64,000 bases of DNA from positions 496,001 to 560,000 of the forward strand of contig NZ_QXFK01000019.1 of assembly GCF_003581645.1 (NCBI RefSeq), written 5' to 3'. Below the pieces are notes generated by a model. The model searched no databases. It was not told the DNA's origin and worked only from the letters and a program-made list of their open reading frames with translations. The translations under genes and the position numbers were made by a program. Origin of the DNA: Pelagerythrobacter aerophilus (GTDB taxonomy: Bacteria > Pseudomonadota > Alphaproteobacteria > Sphingomonadales > Sphingomonadaceae). The stretch's first letter is position 1; every line of letters begins with the position of its first letter. This document shows positions 8,840 through 17,459 of the stretch, piece after piece.

Positions 8840-9787
8840 ATGACGACCGCCCCCGCTGCCGAACCCGCAATCGCCATCCGCGATCTGACCAAACGCTACG
8901 CCGGGGAGAAGGGCGAGCCGGGCAAGCTCGCGCTCGACGGGGTCAGCTTCGACGTGCCGCAGGGGCAGATCTTCGGTCTCCTCGGCCCCAACGGGGCGGG
9001 CAAGTCGACGCTGATCAATATCCTCGCCGGGCTGGTGCGGAAGACCGGCGGCAGCGCCGAGATCTGGGGCTTCGACATCGACCGGAACCCGCGCAACGCC
9101 AAGCGGATGATCGGCATCGTCCCGCAGGAAATCGTCTTCGACCCGTTCTTCACCCCGTTCGAAGTGCTCGAGAATCAGGGCGGCTTCTACGGCATCGGCA
9201 AGCGCGACCGGCGCAGCGAGGAACTGCTCGCCGCCGTGCACCTGGCGGACAAGCGCGACGCCTATGCACGCACGTTGTCGGGCGGGATGAAGCGGCGGCT
9301 GCTGATCGCCAAGGCGATGGTCCACTCGCCGCCGATCCTGGTGCTCGACGAACCGACCGCCGGGGTCGACGTCGAGCTGCGGCGGCAGCTGTGGGAACTG
9401 GTGACCGATCTCAACCGGCGGGGCGTCACCGTGGTGCTGACGACCCACTATCTCGAGGAAGCCGAGCAGCTCTGCGACCGGATCGCGATCATCAATCACG
9501 GCAAGCTGATCGCCAACAAGCCGACCCGCGAGCTGGTCGGCATGGCGCGCGAGAAGATCGTGCGGGTGACGCTCGACAAGGATCTCGCCGGACCGCCGAT
9601 GGAGGAGGGCTTCGTCAAGGCCGAGGCGCTCGATCCACGCACGCTCGAGATCACGTACGACCGCGACAAGGCGAGCGCCGGGCAGGTGCTCGCGCGCATC
9701 CAGTCGCACGGCTATGCGATCGAGGACGTGACCACGCGCGAGCCCGATCTGGAGGACGTGTTCGTCCAGCTCACCGCCGCGCGCTGA
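8840..9787 (+). CDS. ABC-2 type transporter ATP-binding protein (no adjacent permease)
   Basis: Nucleotide-binding subunit of 315 residues. Walker [10 protein letters not shown] lies near residues 50-58, the signature LSGGMKRR near 146 and Walker [13 protein letters not shown] near 166, and the H-loop reads [11 protein letters not shown] roughly 90-residue C-terminal extension is typical of ABC-2 (multidrug/lipid/polysaccharide) ATPases. Such proteins normally pair with a six-helix ABC-2 permease, but none is adjacent: the next gene is a convergent 65-residue coiled-coil gene. The ATG at 8840 begins the recognised domain ([20 protein letters not shown]). Confidence 0.9.
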   Translation: MTTAPAAEPAIAIRDLTKRYAGEKGEPGKLALDGVSFDVPQGQIFGLLGPNGAGKSTLINILAGLVRKTGGSAEIWGFDIDRNPRNAKRMIGIVPQEIVFDPFFTPFEVLENQGGFYGIGKRDRRSEELLAAVHLADKRDAYARTLSGGMKRRLLIAKAMVHSPPILVLDEPTAGVDVELRRQLWELVTDLNRRGVTVVLTTHYLEEAEQLCDRIAIINHGKLIANKPTRELVGMAREKIVRVTLDKDLAGPPMEEGFVKAEALDPRTLEITYDRDKASAGQVLARIQSHGYAIEDVTTREPDLEDVFVQLTAAR

Positions 9788-9793
9788 GGCCGG

Positions 9794-9991
9794 CTAGGGC
9801 GTCGCCGCGCGGCGGAAGCGCTTGGCGGCCGCCAGCGCCTGATCCTTCGAATCCTCGTCGCAATCGGCGTCGGCAAGCTGCTCGATTTCCGCCGCGGCGC
9901 GGTTCAGCAGGCGCTGCATGATCGCCTTGTCATGCTCGGCCTCGTCGCGCTCCTTGCGCAGCCGTTCCGACTTCGAATTCGAGTTTTCCAT
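9794..9991 (-). CDS. Small coiled-coil hypothetical protein
   Basis: A 65-residue, highly charged protein with continuous heptad-like helix from about residue 5 to 60 (KSERLRKERDEAEHDKAIMQ, then LLNRAAAEIEQLADADCDED). No signal peptide and no known domain. It converges on the ABC ATPase gene with a 6-bp gap. The reading frame has an ATG start and uses high-GC codons like its neighbours, but function is unknown. Confidence 0.6.
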   Translation of the reverse strand: MENSNSKSERLRKERDEAEHDKAIMQRLLNRAAAEIEQLADADCDEDSKDQALAAAKRFRRAATP

Positions 9992-10027
9992 TGTCCCCTG
10001 CCCCCTTGCCGCGATTCGGGCCGTATC

Positions 10028-10942
10028 TCAGCGGCGATGACGCCAGAAGAAATACCACATCGCCTCGTTGTCGGCGACCCATTCGTGACCGCGCCCCTCG
10101 GTCACTTGGCCGATCACCTGCACGCGGCCGCGGCATCGGTCGTAGCGCTGCTCCTCGACCGTTTCGGACAGGGCAGCGGTCTCCGGCCCGGCGCGGCAAT
10201 CGCCGAGTTCGGCCCAGCGGGCGAGCGCCGCATCCATCGAATACTGCCAGTATCCCGCGCCGCCGCCGGCGACCGGATTGACCGTGTCGGTCTCCCCGGC
10301 GAACGCCAGCACCGCCATCGGGTTTTCAGGGTGGCACGTCGCCGGGTCGGGGCGCTGCGGATCGGAGGCGAGCGGATTGCCCGCGCGCAAACCCACGACC
10401 GGCGCGATCGCCGCGAAACGGTCGGAGGCGACGCAGCCCAGCCATGAGGTCATCCGCCCGCCGCCCGAGAGCCCGGTCGCATAGACCCGCTCGCGATCGA
10501 TGCAGCCGCTGTCCGCCAGCCAGTCGATCGCGGCGGTGAGGAAGACGACGTCGTCCGGATCGTCGGCGGTCGGAATCTCGCCGGTGATCGTCGGCACGCC
10601 GGGGATGTTCCACACGAAGCCCTTGTCGACCGGAATGCCCGCGTCGGGCGCGGCGAGCAGAAAGCCGTGATGGTCCGAGGTCGCGGCGAGGCCAGAGTTC
10701 TCGAGAATGCCCGCCCCCGTACCGCCGCTGCCGTGGAGCAGGAAGACCAGCGGCAGGTCGTGAATGCGGCGCACGCCGACGGGGACGTGAACGAGCATCG
10801 CCCGCCCGGTCTCGCCCACCGTGACGCGCTGGGTCGTACCGGGCGCGCCGATCGCGCAGACAGGCGCGGCGGCGGCGGGCTGCGCGAGAGCGGCGAGGCC
10901 GAGAAGGAAGGCCAGGCAGGCGGCAAAGCGGGCAAGCGTCAT
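10028..10942 (-). CDS. Secreted PHB-depolymerase / LpqC-like esterase
   Basis: Exported alpha/beta hydrolase of 304 residues. A signal peptide (FAACLAFLLGLAALAQPAAA) precedes a domain with FLLHGSGG at the oxyanion region and the nucleophile elbow GLSGGGRMTSW; the C-terminal GRGHEW supplies the likely catalytic histidine. The family covers extracellular short-chain polyhydroxyalkanoate depolymerases and feruloyl esterases, which cannot be separated by eye. Four cysteines in the mature part suggest disulfides. It lies 4 bp downstream of the phosphatase-family gene on the same strand, so the two exported hydrolases probably share a transcript. Confidence 0.8.
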   Translation of the reverse strand: MTLARFAACLAFLLGLAALAQPAAAAPVCAIGAPGTTQRVTVGETGRAMLVHVPVGVRRIHDLPLVFLLHGSGGTGAGILENSGLAATSDHHGFLLAAPDAGIPVDKGFVWNIPGVPTITGEIPTADDPDDVVFLTAAIDWLADSGCIDRERVYATGLSGGGRMTSWLGCVASDRFAAIAPVVGLRAGNPLASDPQRPDPATCHPENPMAVLAFAGETDTVNPVAGGGAGYWQYSMDAALARWAELGDCRAGPETAALSETVEEQRYDRCRGRVQVIGQVTEGRGHEWVADNEAMWYFFWRHRR

Positions 10943-10946
10943 CGGA

Positions 10947-11771
10947 TCAGCGCCTCGTCAGGGTTGCGGCGACGCCGAAGTGGTCGGACGGGTACTCGCC
11001 GTCTACCGCCCGGTCCCCGATCACGCGGGCATCGGCGACGGCAAAGGCGGAGCGCTCGGCGAAGATATGGTCGATCACCCGCGGCTCGTGCCCGCGCGCC
11101 GGGTTCAGCGTGGTCTCGGCTGCGCCGGGCGGGAGCGCGGTCTCGAACCGCGGCGGGCCCATCGCCTTCAGGCCCGGATCGTCGAGCGGCGCGTTGAAAT
11201 CTCCCATCACGATCAGCGGCGTGCCGTCGTCGGGCAGCCAGGCGAGCAGGTCGGCAAGCTGCTGCGCGCGCACCGGGCCCTGGTCGGGCTTCCACGCGAG
11301 ATGCGTGCCGACCACGTCGACTGGCCCGGCCTCGGTCTGCACCCGGACGCGGATCGCGGTGCGGTAGTCGGACAGCGGCTCCAGCTTGCGCCGCGCGACC
11401 TCGATCACCGGCAGCCGGGTGAGGATCGCATTGCCGTAGCGCTTGGGCGCGCCCTCCGGCTCGACGGCGACGAAGTGCACTTCGGGATAGCCGAGCTCGG
11501 CCGCGATCGTGTCGGCCTGGTTGGGCAGGCCCTTGCCCGCGTCCCCGAGCACTTCCTGCAGCGCGATCACGTCGGCATCGACCGCGCGCAGAGCATCGGC
11601 GAGCAGCCCCAGCCGCACCGGCCAGTTGCCGCCCGCGTCGTGCCAGATGTTGAACGTCGCGACCCGCAGGCGTCCTGTCGCCCCGCCCGCAAGGCCCGGC
11701 GCGCAGGCGCTGAGCGGAAGCGCCGCCATCCCGGCGAGCACCGCGCGGCGGCCAAATCCTGCTTCACCCAT
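10947..11771 (-). CDS. Exported endonuclease/exonuclease/phosphatase-family hydrolase
   Basis: Protein of 274 residues in the EEP (DNase I-like) superfamily. Family motifs are ATFNIWHD, ALQEV, the central GTHLAW, MGDFNAPLDD and the C-terminal SDHFGV with the catalytic histidine. The N-terminus GRRAVLAGMAALPLSACAPG combines a twin arginine with a lipobox (LSAC), so it is probably a lipoprotein outside the cytoplasm. Substrates of exported members include phosphodiesters and nucleic acids; the real substrate is unknown. First gene of a two-gene unit with the esterase downstream. Confidence 0.8.
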   Translation of the reverse strand: MGEAGFGRRAVLAGMAALPLSACAPGLAGGATGRLRVATFNIWHDAGGNWPVRLGLLADALRAVDADVIALQEVLGDAGKGLPNQADTIAAELGYPEVHFVAVEPEGAPKRYGNAILTRLPVIEVARRKLEPLSDYRTAIRVRVQTEAGPVDVVGTHLAWKPDQGPVRAQQLADLLAWLPDDGTPLIVMGDFNAPLDDPGLKAMGPPRFETALPPGAAETTLNPARGHEPRVIDHIFAERSAFAVADARVIGDRAVDGEYPSDHFGVAATLTRR

Positions 11772-11845
11772 GGCGATGATTCCTCTTCACGCCCCTCATC
11801 GAATCCTCTCTGTCGCCCCGCCGCGCGCTGTGCAACAGAGGCGTG

Positions 11846-13423
11846 ATGAACGATACCGATATCATCGTCATCGGCTCGGGCGCAGCCGGGCTCAGTGCGG
11901 CGCTCGCTCTGGCGGAAACCCGGAAAGTGCTGGTCCTCGCCAAGGGTTCGCTGACCGGCGGCAGCACCGCCTGGGCGCAGGGCGGGATCGCCGCCGTGCT
12001 CGACGCCGGCGACACGTTCGAGAACCACATTCACGACACGATGGTCGCGGGCGCTGGCCTCAATCGGCGCGAGACGGTCGAGTTCGTGATCGAGCGCGCC
12101 CCGCACGCGATCGACCGGCTGGTCGAGCTCGGCGTGCCGTTCAACCGCGAGAGCGGCGACCTGCACCTGACCCGCGAGGGCGGCCACTCGCACCGCCGGA
12201 TCGTCCACGTCGACGACGCGACCGGCTGGGCGGTGCAGGAGGCGCTGCTCAAGGCGGCCGAGGCGCATCCCAACGTCACGCTCCTGCCCGGCCAGGCCTG
12301 CATCGATCTGATCACCGGGCGCAACCAGCAGACCTTTTCCGGCTCGGGCCGCGTCTGGGGCGTCTATGCGCTCGACGAGGCGAGCGGCAAGGTCGTCGCC
12401 CATGTCGCCCGCGCGACCGTGCTCGCGACCGGCGGAGCGGGCCGCGTCTACCAGTTCTCGACCGCCCCGCGCGGCGCGACCGGCGACGGCATCGCCATGG
12501 CCTGGCGCGCCGGCAGCCGGGTCGCGAACATGGAGATGATGCAGTTCCACCCGACCTGCCTCTACAATCTCGAGGTCAAGAACTTCCTCATTACCGAGGC
12601 GGTGCGCGGCGAAGGCGGCCACCTGCTCCACCCGGAGACCGGGCACCGCTACATGCCCGATTACGACCCGCGCGCCGAACTCGCCCCGCGCGACATCGTC
12701 GCCCGGGCGAACGACGACCAGATCAAGCGCTACGGCCTCGACTGCGTCCATCTCGACATCAGCCACCGGCCGCCCGAATTCGTGCGCCAGCACTTCCCGA
12801 CGATCCACGAGAAGCTGCTGGGCCTCGGCATCGACATGACCAGGGAGCCGATCCCGGTCGTGCCCGCACAGCACTACACCTGCGGCGGCATTCCGGTCGG
12901 CCTCGACGCGCGCACCGACCTGCCGGGCCTGTGGGCGGCGGGCGAATGCACCGAAAGCGGCCTCCACGGCGCCAACCGCCTGGCCTCCAACAGCCTGCTC
13001 GAATGCTTCGTCTTCGGCGAGGCGGCCGCGCGCGACATCGCCGAATGCTGGGACCAGCTCGACGACCCGCCGCCGATCCGCGAGTGGGACGAGAGCCGCG
13101 TGACCGATTCCGACGAGGAAGTCGTCATCAAGCAGAACTGGACCGAGATCCGGCGGATGATGTGGAACTACGTCGGCATCGTGCGCACCACCAAGCGCCT
13201 CGAGCGCGCGCAGCACCGGATCGAACTGCTCGCGCAGGAGATCGAGGACTACTACGGCAGCTTCCGCGTCACGACCGACCTGATCGAGCTGCGCAACCTC
13301 CACCAGTGCGCCGACCTGATCGTCCGCAGCGCCCTCAAACGCCACGAAAGCCGCGGCCTGCACTTCACGCTGGATTACCCCGAGACCCTGACGGACGCGT
13401 GCGACACCGTACTGATGCCGTGA
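11846..13423 (+). CDS. nadB: L-aspartate oxidase
   Basis: FAD enzyme that oxidises L-aspartate to iminoaspartate, first step of de novo NAD synthesis. The 525-residue product has the dinucleotide-binding GSGAAGLSAAL near residue 9, GSTAWAQGGI, the catalytic HPTCLY block, the GEGGHLL loop and the family hallmark HGANRLASNSLLE. The succinate dehydrogenase/fumarate reductase family is related, but this spacing is typical of NadB. The ATG at 11846 is favoured over the adjacent GTG at 11843; AGAGG lies just upstream. The partners nadA and nadC are not next to it. Confidence 0.93.
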   Translation: MNDTDIIVIGSGAAGLSAALALAETRKVLVLAKGSLTGGSTAWAQGGIAAVLDAGDTFENHIHDTMVAGAGLNRRETVEFVIERAPHAIDRLVELGVPFNRESGDLHLTREGGHSHRRIVHVDDATGWAVQEALLKAAEAHPNVTLLPGQACIDLITGRNQQTFSGSGRVWGVYALDEASGKVVAHVARATVLATGGAGRVYQFSTAPRGATGDGIAMAWRAGSRVANMEMMQFHPTCLYNLEVKNFLITEAVRGEGGHLLHPETGHRYMPDYDPRAELAPRDIVARANDDQIKRYGLDCVHLDISHRPPEFVRQHFPTIHEKLLGLGIDMTREPIPVVPAQHYTCGGIPVGLDARTDLPGLWAAGECTESGLHGANRLASNSLLECFVFGEAAARDIAECWDQLDDPPPIREWDESRVTDSDEEVVIKQNWTEIRRMMWNYVGIVRTTKRLERAQHRIELLAQEIEDYYGSFRVTTDLIELRNLHQCADLIVRSALKRHESRGLHFTLDYPETLTDACDTVLMP

Positions 13424-13430
13424 CGTTCCA

Positions 13431-13513
13431 GCCCCACCCCCAGCCCCTCCCGCAAGCGGGAGGGGAGCGAGACTTGGGTCTGCGCGGCAGGCCCTAGTCG
13501 CAGCGGGGTGGGC
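13431..13513. repeat. Intergenic palindromic repeat element
   Basis: The interval between nadB and the hydrolase gene holds a GC-rich element bounded by near-inverted ends (GCCCCACCCC and GGGGTGGGC). Inside is a perfect 10-bp hairpin at 13444-13465 (CCCCTCCCGC, loop aa, GCGGGAGGGG). It resembles dispersed intergenic repeats of high-GC alphaproteobacteria and may also terminate nadB transcription. Only one copy of this type is seen in the window. Confidence 0.55.
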
Positions 13514-13602
13514 CTCGCGCAACGCAGGCAGTTTGAAGGTTGGCGCACCCGCGCTATGTCCACCCGGGCCTTTCCGCGAACGGAAGGGGAGGAGGGGGAC
13601 CA

Positions 13603-14496
13603 ATGACACAAATCACCGCCAACGGCATCACGCTGGAATACGAGGACTACGGCAACCCGGGCGATCCGCCGGTGCTGCTGGTCATGGGGCTCGGCGCGCA
13701 GCTGACCTTGTGGCCGATGGAGCTGGTCGAAGCGCTGGTGGCGCGGGGGTTCCGGGTGATCCGCTACGACAACCGCGACATCGGGCTCAGCCACAAGTTC
13801 GACGGGGTGAAGGCGCCGGGCATTGTCAAGCTCATGCTGCTCGGCCGGCTCGGGCTGACGCCGCGCGTGCCCTATACGCTGGCCGACATGGCGGCGGACG
13901 GCGTCGGGCTGCTCGACGCGCTCGGGATCGACAAGGCGCATGTGGTCGGCGCGAGCATGGGCGGGATGATCGCGCAGCACATCGCCTTCACTCACCCTGA
14001 GCGCGTGCTCTCGCTCACCTCGATCATGTCGACCACCGGCAACCGCCGCCTGCCCCCTGCACAGAAGCAGGCGATCGAGGTCCTGACCAAGCGCCCCGTC
14101 TCCGATGACGAGGACATCCTGATCGCGCACGGCATGAAAATCGCACGCACGATCGGCAGCCCCGGCTACCCGCCCGACGAGACGCGGCTGCGGGCGAACG
14201 TCACCGCCGGCGTGCGGCGCAGCTATTACCCGGAGGGGCTCTCGCGCCAGCTCGCCGCGATTCTCGCCGATGGCGACCGGCGCGCGCGGCTCAAGGGCGT
14301 GACCGCGCCGACGCTGGTGATCCACGGCGAGGACGATCCGCTGGTCCCGTTCCCGGGCGGGAAGGACACCGCCGCATCGATTCCCGGCGCCACGCTGCGG
14401 AGCTTCCCCGGCATGGGCCACGACCTGCCGCTCGAACTGGTCGAGCCGATCGCCGACGCCATCGCCGGGCATACCCGGATGGCCGCAGCAGCATGA
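13603..14496 (+). CDS. Alpha/beta-fold hydrolase
   Basis: Cytoplasmic hydrolase of 297 residues. The nucleophile elbow is GASMGGMIAQ, the likely acid is in HGEDDPLVP and the catalytic histidine in GMGHDLP. The N-terminal MTQITANGITLEYEDYG and LVMGLGAQLTLWP are typical of a group often annotated as hydrolases of unknown substrate. Start chosen at 13603 because a strong GGGGAGGAGGGGG precedes it. No signal peptide. Nothing in the neighbourhood indicates the substrate. Confidence 0.85.
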   Translation: MTQITANGITLEYEDYGNPGDPPVLLVMGLGAQLTLWPMELVEALVARGFRVIRYDNRDIGLSHKFDGVKAPGIVKLMLLGRLGLTPRVPYTLADMAADGVGLLDALGIDKAHVVGASMGGMIAQHIAFTHPERVLSLTSIMSTTGNRRLPPAQKQAIEVLTKRPVSDDEDILIAHGMKIARTIGSPGYPPDETRLRANVTAGVRRSYYPEGLSRQLAAILADGDRRARLKGVTAPTLVIHGEDDPLVPFPGGKDTAASIPGATLRSFPGMGHDLPLELVEPIADAIAGHTRMAAAA

Positions 14497-14986
14497 CGCC
14501 GGAGGGCCGCGCGGCGCCATGAAATTGCGCGGCCCGATTCGATTGATTCAAAGCCCCCGAATACCCACTTTCCGCATATAAATTTTTTCACGGATTCATT
14601 TTGGGGCTTGCACCGGTGCACACCCAAGGAGTTTCCACGCGTCGCGGTGTGGCACTTGGATAGGACACCGCGGTCCGCAATGGTTTCTGACCATTTAACC
14701 CCTTGCACCCGACTCGCGGGTGATTCAGTATCTAGTGGTCAGGAACGCAGGGGAACCCACTAGATCGTGTTGCCGCCGAGGATACGCCCCACAGGGGTGC
14801 AGGCGGCGGCCGGTCTCGGAAACACCCCTCGCAAGGGCCTGGCCGGGGCGGATCGGGGGATAAGTAATTCCCCCCTGTTCGTCGGGAAATGGTAGGCGGA
14901 ACCAGGCTTCCGCCGAATCGAACGGAAGCGGAACATCGTGCCGTCGGCGCGATTGTCCGAATGGCGCGAGAACGGGTGGGGCGAAC
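14497..14986 (+). promoter_or_regulatory. Long structured upstream region of nrdA
   Basis: A 490-bp non-coding interval. The left part is AT-rich and includes the 12-bp palindrome TGCACCGGTGCA at 14609-14620. The right part holds a row of perfect inverted repeats: ACCCG/CGGGT (14707-14721), TCTAGTGG/CCACTAGA (14731-14764), GCCGCCG/CGGCGGC (14772-14810) enclosing CCCC/GGGG, and GGCGGAA/TTCCGCC (14895-14914). The sequences at 14723-14738 and 14757-14772 partly match the NrdR box (about 11 and 10 of 16 positions) with centres 34 bp apart. I see no cobalamin riboswitch core. Reading: promoter with possible NrdR control followed by a structured 5' leader. Confidence 0.5.
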
Positions 14987-17029
14987 ATGGATTTCAGAAC
15001 CGGGGACGATGCGGCGATGGGACTCGATCAGACGGATGGCGTGACGCTCGAGGGTGACGAAACCCCGGCAGACGCCAAGCCCGGGAAGGCGGCGATGAAG
15101 ATGGACAAGTCGGACAAGGGCAGCGAGCAGCTCGTCGCGGAAAAGGCGGGCGAGGCGATCGCCGGCGCCATGGCCGAAGCGGCCAAGGCCTCTGCCGAGC
15201 AGCACGATTCGAAGAAGATCCTCGACCGCCGGTTCGACATTACGATCGACGAATCGCGCGATGCGCTGCTGACCGAATTCGGCAAGGAAACGCTGGTCGA
15301 CCGCTACCTGCTGCCGGGCGAGAAGTTCCAGGACCTGTTCGCGCGCGTCGCCGATGCCTATGCCGACGATCAGGACCACGCGCAGCGGCTCTACGACTAT
15401 ATCTCGAAGCTGTGGTTCATGCCGGCGACGCCGGTGCTGTCGAACGGCGGCACCAACCGCGGCCTGCCGATCTCCTGCTACCTCAACTCGGTCGAGGACA
15501 GCCTGGAAGGGATCGTCGGCACCTGGAACGAGAACGTCTGGCTCGCCAGCCGCGGCGGCGGGATCGGCACCTACTGGGGCCAGGTGCGCGGGATCGGGGA
15601 GCCGGTCGGCCTCAACGGCAAGACCAGCGGCATCATCCCGTTCGTGCGGGTGATGGACAGCCTGACGCTGGCGATCAGCCAGGGCTCGCTGCGGCGCGGC
15701 TCGGCCGCCTGCTACATCGACATCTCGCACCCGGAGATCGAGGAATTCCTCGAGATCCGCAAACCTTCTGGCGACTTCAACCGCAAGGCGCTGAACCTGC
15801 ACCACGGCGTGCTGGTGAGCGACGAGTTCATGGAAGCGGTGCGCGCCGGCGAGACCTTCGATCTCGTCTCCCCGCGCGACGGCAGCGTGCGCAAGACGAT
15901 CGACGCGCGCAGCCTGTTCCAGAAGCTGGTCGAGACGCGGCTTGCCACCGGCGAGCCCTACATCGTCTTCTCCGACACGGTGAACCGGATGATGCCCAAG
16001 CATCACCGCGAGCTGGGCCTCAAGGTCTCGACCTCGAACCTGTGCTCGGAAATCACTCTGCCGACCGGCCGCGATCATCTCGGCAACGATCGCACGGCGG
16101 TCTGCTGCCTGTCCTCGCTCAACCTGGAAAAGTGGGAAGAGTGGGAAGGCGACAAGCTCTTCATCGAGGACGTGATGCGTTTCCTCGACAACGTGCTGCA
16201 GGACTATATCGACCGCGCGCCGCCGGAAATGGCGCGGGCGAAGTATTCGGCCATGCGCGAACGCAGCGTCGGCATGGGCGTGATGGGCTTCCACTCCTTC
16301 CTTCAGTCGAAGGGCATCGGCTTCGAAAGCCCGATGGCGAAAGTGTGGAACCTCAAGATGTTCAAGCACGTCAACGCCAAGGCCAACGAGGCCTCGATGA
16401 TGCTGGCGAAAGAGCGCGGCCCCTGCCCCGATGCCGAGGACATGGGGGCGATGGAGCGCTTCTCCTGCAAGATGGCGATCGCGCCGACCGCGTCGATCTC
16501 GATCATCTGCGGCGGCACGAGCGCCTGCATCGAGCCGATCCCGGCGAACATCTACACGCACAAGACCCTGTCGGGCTCGTTCGTGGTCAAGAACCCCTAT
16601 CTCGAGAAGATCCTGCGCGAGAAGTCGAAGGATTCGACCAACGTGTGGAACTCGATCCTCGAGCGCGGCGGCTCGGTCCAGCACCTCGACTTCCTGACAC
16701 CGGAGGAAAAGGCGACCTTCAAGACCAGCTTCGAGATCGACCAGCGCTGGCTGCTCGAATTCGCGGCCGACCGCACGCCCTATATCGACCAGGCGCAGAG
16801 CCTGAACCTGTTCATCCCGGCCGACGTCGACAAGTGGGACCTGATGATGCTCCACTTCCAGGCGTGGGAGAAGGGCATCAAGTCGCTCTACTACCTGCGG
16901 TCGAAGTCCGTGCAGCGCGCCGGCTTCGCCGGCGGCGTCGAGGCCGACAACACCGCGGAGGCGGCGAAATACGAGCTCATGGCCGGCGGCGAGCAAACCG
17001 ACTACGAGGAATGCCTGGCCTGCCAGTGA
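14987..17029 (+). CDS. nrdA: Class I ribonucleoside-diphosphate reductase, alpha (large) subunit
   Basis: Catalytic subunit reducing ribonucleotides to deoxyribonucleotides. The 680-residue protein shows the active-site triad block NLCSE near residue 351, redox cysteines in ISCYLNS (about 164) and AVCCLSSLN (about 372), and the C-terminal shuttle pair CLACQ at the very end. There is no N-terminal ATP-cone; instead about 70 residues of charged, low-complexity sequence precede the barrel, so dATP inhibition through a cone is not expected. Its partner nrdB lies 1.75 kb downstream rather than adjacent. The ATG at 14987 follows GGGTGGGG. Confidence 0.93.
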   Translation: MDFRTGDDAAMGLDQTDGVTLEGDETPADAKPGKAAMKMDKSDKGSEQLVAEKAGEAIAGAMAEAAKASAEQHDSKKILDRRFDITIDESRDALLTEFGKETLVDRYLLPGEKFQDLFARVADAYADDQDHAQRLYDYISKLWFMPATPVLSNGGTNRGLPISCYLNSVEDSLEGIVGTWNENVWLASRGGGIGTYWGQVRGIGEPVGLNGKTSGIIPFVRVMDSLTLAISQGSLRRGSAACYIDISHPEIEEFLEIRKPSGDFNRKALNLHHGVLVSDEFMEAVRAGETFDLVSPRDGSVRKTIDARSLFQKLVETRLATGEPYIVFSDTVNRMMPKHHRELGLKVSTSNLCSEITLPTGRDHLGNDRTAVCCLSSLNLEKWEEWEGDKLFIEDVMRFLDNVLQDYIDRAPPEMARAKYSAMRERSVGMGVMGFHSFLQSKGIGFESPMAKVWNLKMFKHVNAKANEASMMLAKERGPCPDAEDMGAMERFSCKMAIAPTASISIICGGTSACIEPIPANIYTHKTLSGSFVVKNPYLEKILREKSKDSTNVWNSILERGGSVQHLDFLTPEEKATFKTSFEIDQRWLLEFAADRTPYIDQAQSLNLFIPADVDKWDLMMLHFQAWEKGIKSLYYLRSKSVQRAGFAGGVEADNTAEAAKYELMAGGEQTDYEECLACQ

Positions 17030-17036
17030 ACCTTGT

Positions 17037-17089
17037 CCCTCTCCCACCGGGAGAGGGAGGGAGCGCCGCAGGCGCGGAAGGGTGAGGGC
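17037..17089 (+). repeat. Palindromic repeat, left copy (flanks DUF559 gene)
   Basis: Double-hairpin element of 53 bp. A perfect 9-bp stem CCCTCTCCC/GGGAGAGGG with a 3-nt loop is followed by AGGG, a second hairpin GCGCC/GGCGC, and the end sequence AGGGTGAGGGC. An inverted copy with the same two ends lies at 17472-17531. This copy begins 8 bp after the nrdA stop and ends 7 bp before the DUF559 start. Confidence 0.8.
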
Positions 17090-17096
17090 CCGCGGT

Positions 17097-17459
17097 ATGA
17101 AGATCTACCGCGACGCCCCTTCCGGCGCGGTCGATCGAGCCCGCCGCCTGCGCCGTGACATGACCGATGCGGAGCGGCTGCTCTGGCGAGGCTTGCGGAA
17201 AGCCTTTCCGGAGGCAAAGTTTCGTCGGCAGGCCCCGATGGGCCCCTACATCGCCGATTTCCTGACCTTCCAGCACAGGCTCGTGATCGAAGTCGACGGC
17301 GGCCAGCACACCGAAGCGCTCGAAGCCGATGCTCACCGAACCCGTTACATCGAAGGGGAGGGTTTCCGCGTGATCCGCTTCTGGAACAGCGAAGTGATGG
17401 ACAACCTCGACGGCGTGCTCGATACGATAGCGTCGCATCTCGACGGGAGGCCTGCATGA
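17097..17459 (+). CDS. DUF559 (Vsr-like) endonuclease domain protein
   Basis: Small protein of 120 residues made of a single DUF559 domain, a branch of the PD-(D/E)xK nucleases related to very-short-patch repair endonucleases. Probable catalytic residues are Asp54 in YIADF and Glu65/Asp67 in VIEVDGGQH, followed by the typical GFRVIRFWNSEV strand. The N-terminal ARRLRRDMTDAERLLWRGLR is the usual start of the family. The ATG at 17097 is used; the in-frame GTG at 17082 lies inside the repeat. Inverted palindromic repeats frame the gene tightly on both sides. Biological role of free-standing DUF559 proteins is not established. Confidence 0.85.
   Translation: MKIYRDAPSGAVDRARRLRRDMTDAERLLWRGLRKAFPEAKFRRQAPMGPYIADFLTFQHRLVIEVDGGQHTEALEADAHRTRYIEGEGFRVIRFWNSEVMDNLDGVLDTIASHLDGRPA

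Noticed and set aside
14501-14986. Cobalamin riboswitch upstream of nrdA
   Set aside because: The hairpins suggested it, but the B12-box core (GCCACTG) and the other conserved segments are absent.
17082-17459. GTG at 17082 as start of the DUF559 gene
   Set aside because: It lies inside the left palindromic repeat and would add repeat-derived residues; the ATG at 17097 begins the family-conserved N-terminus.
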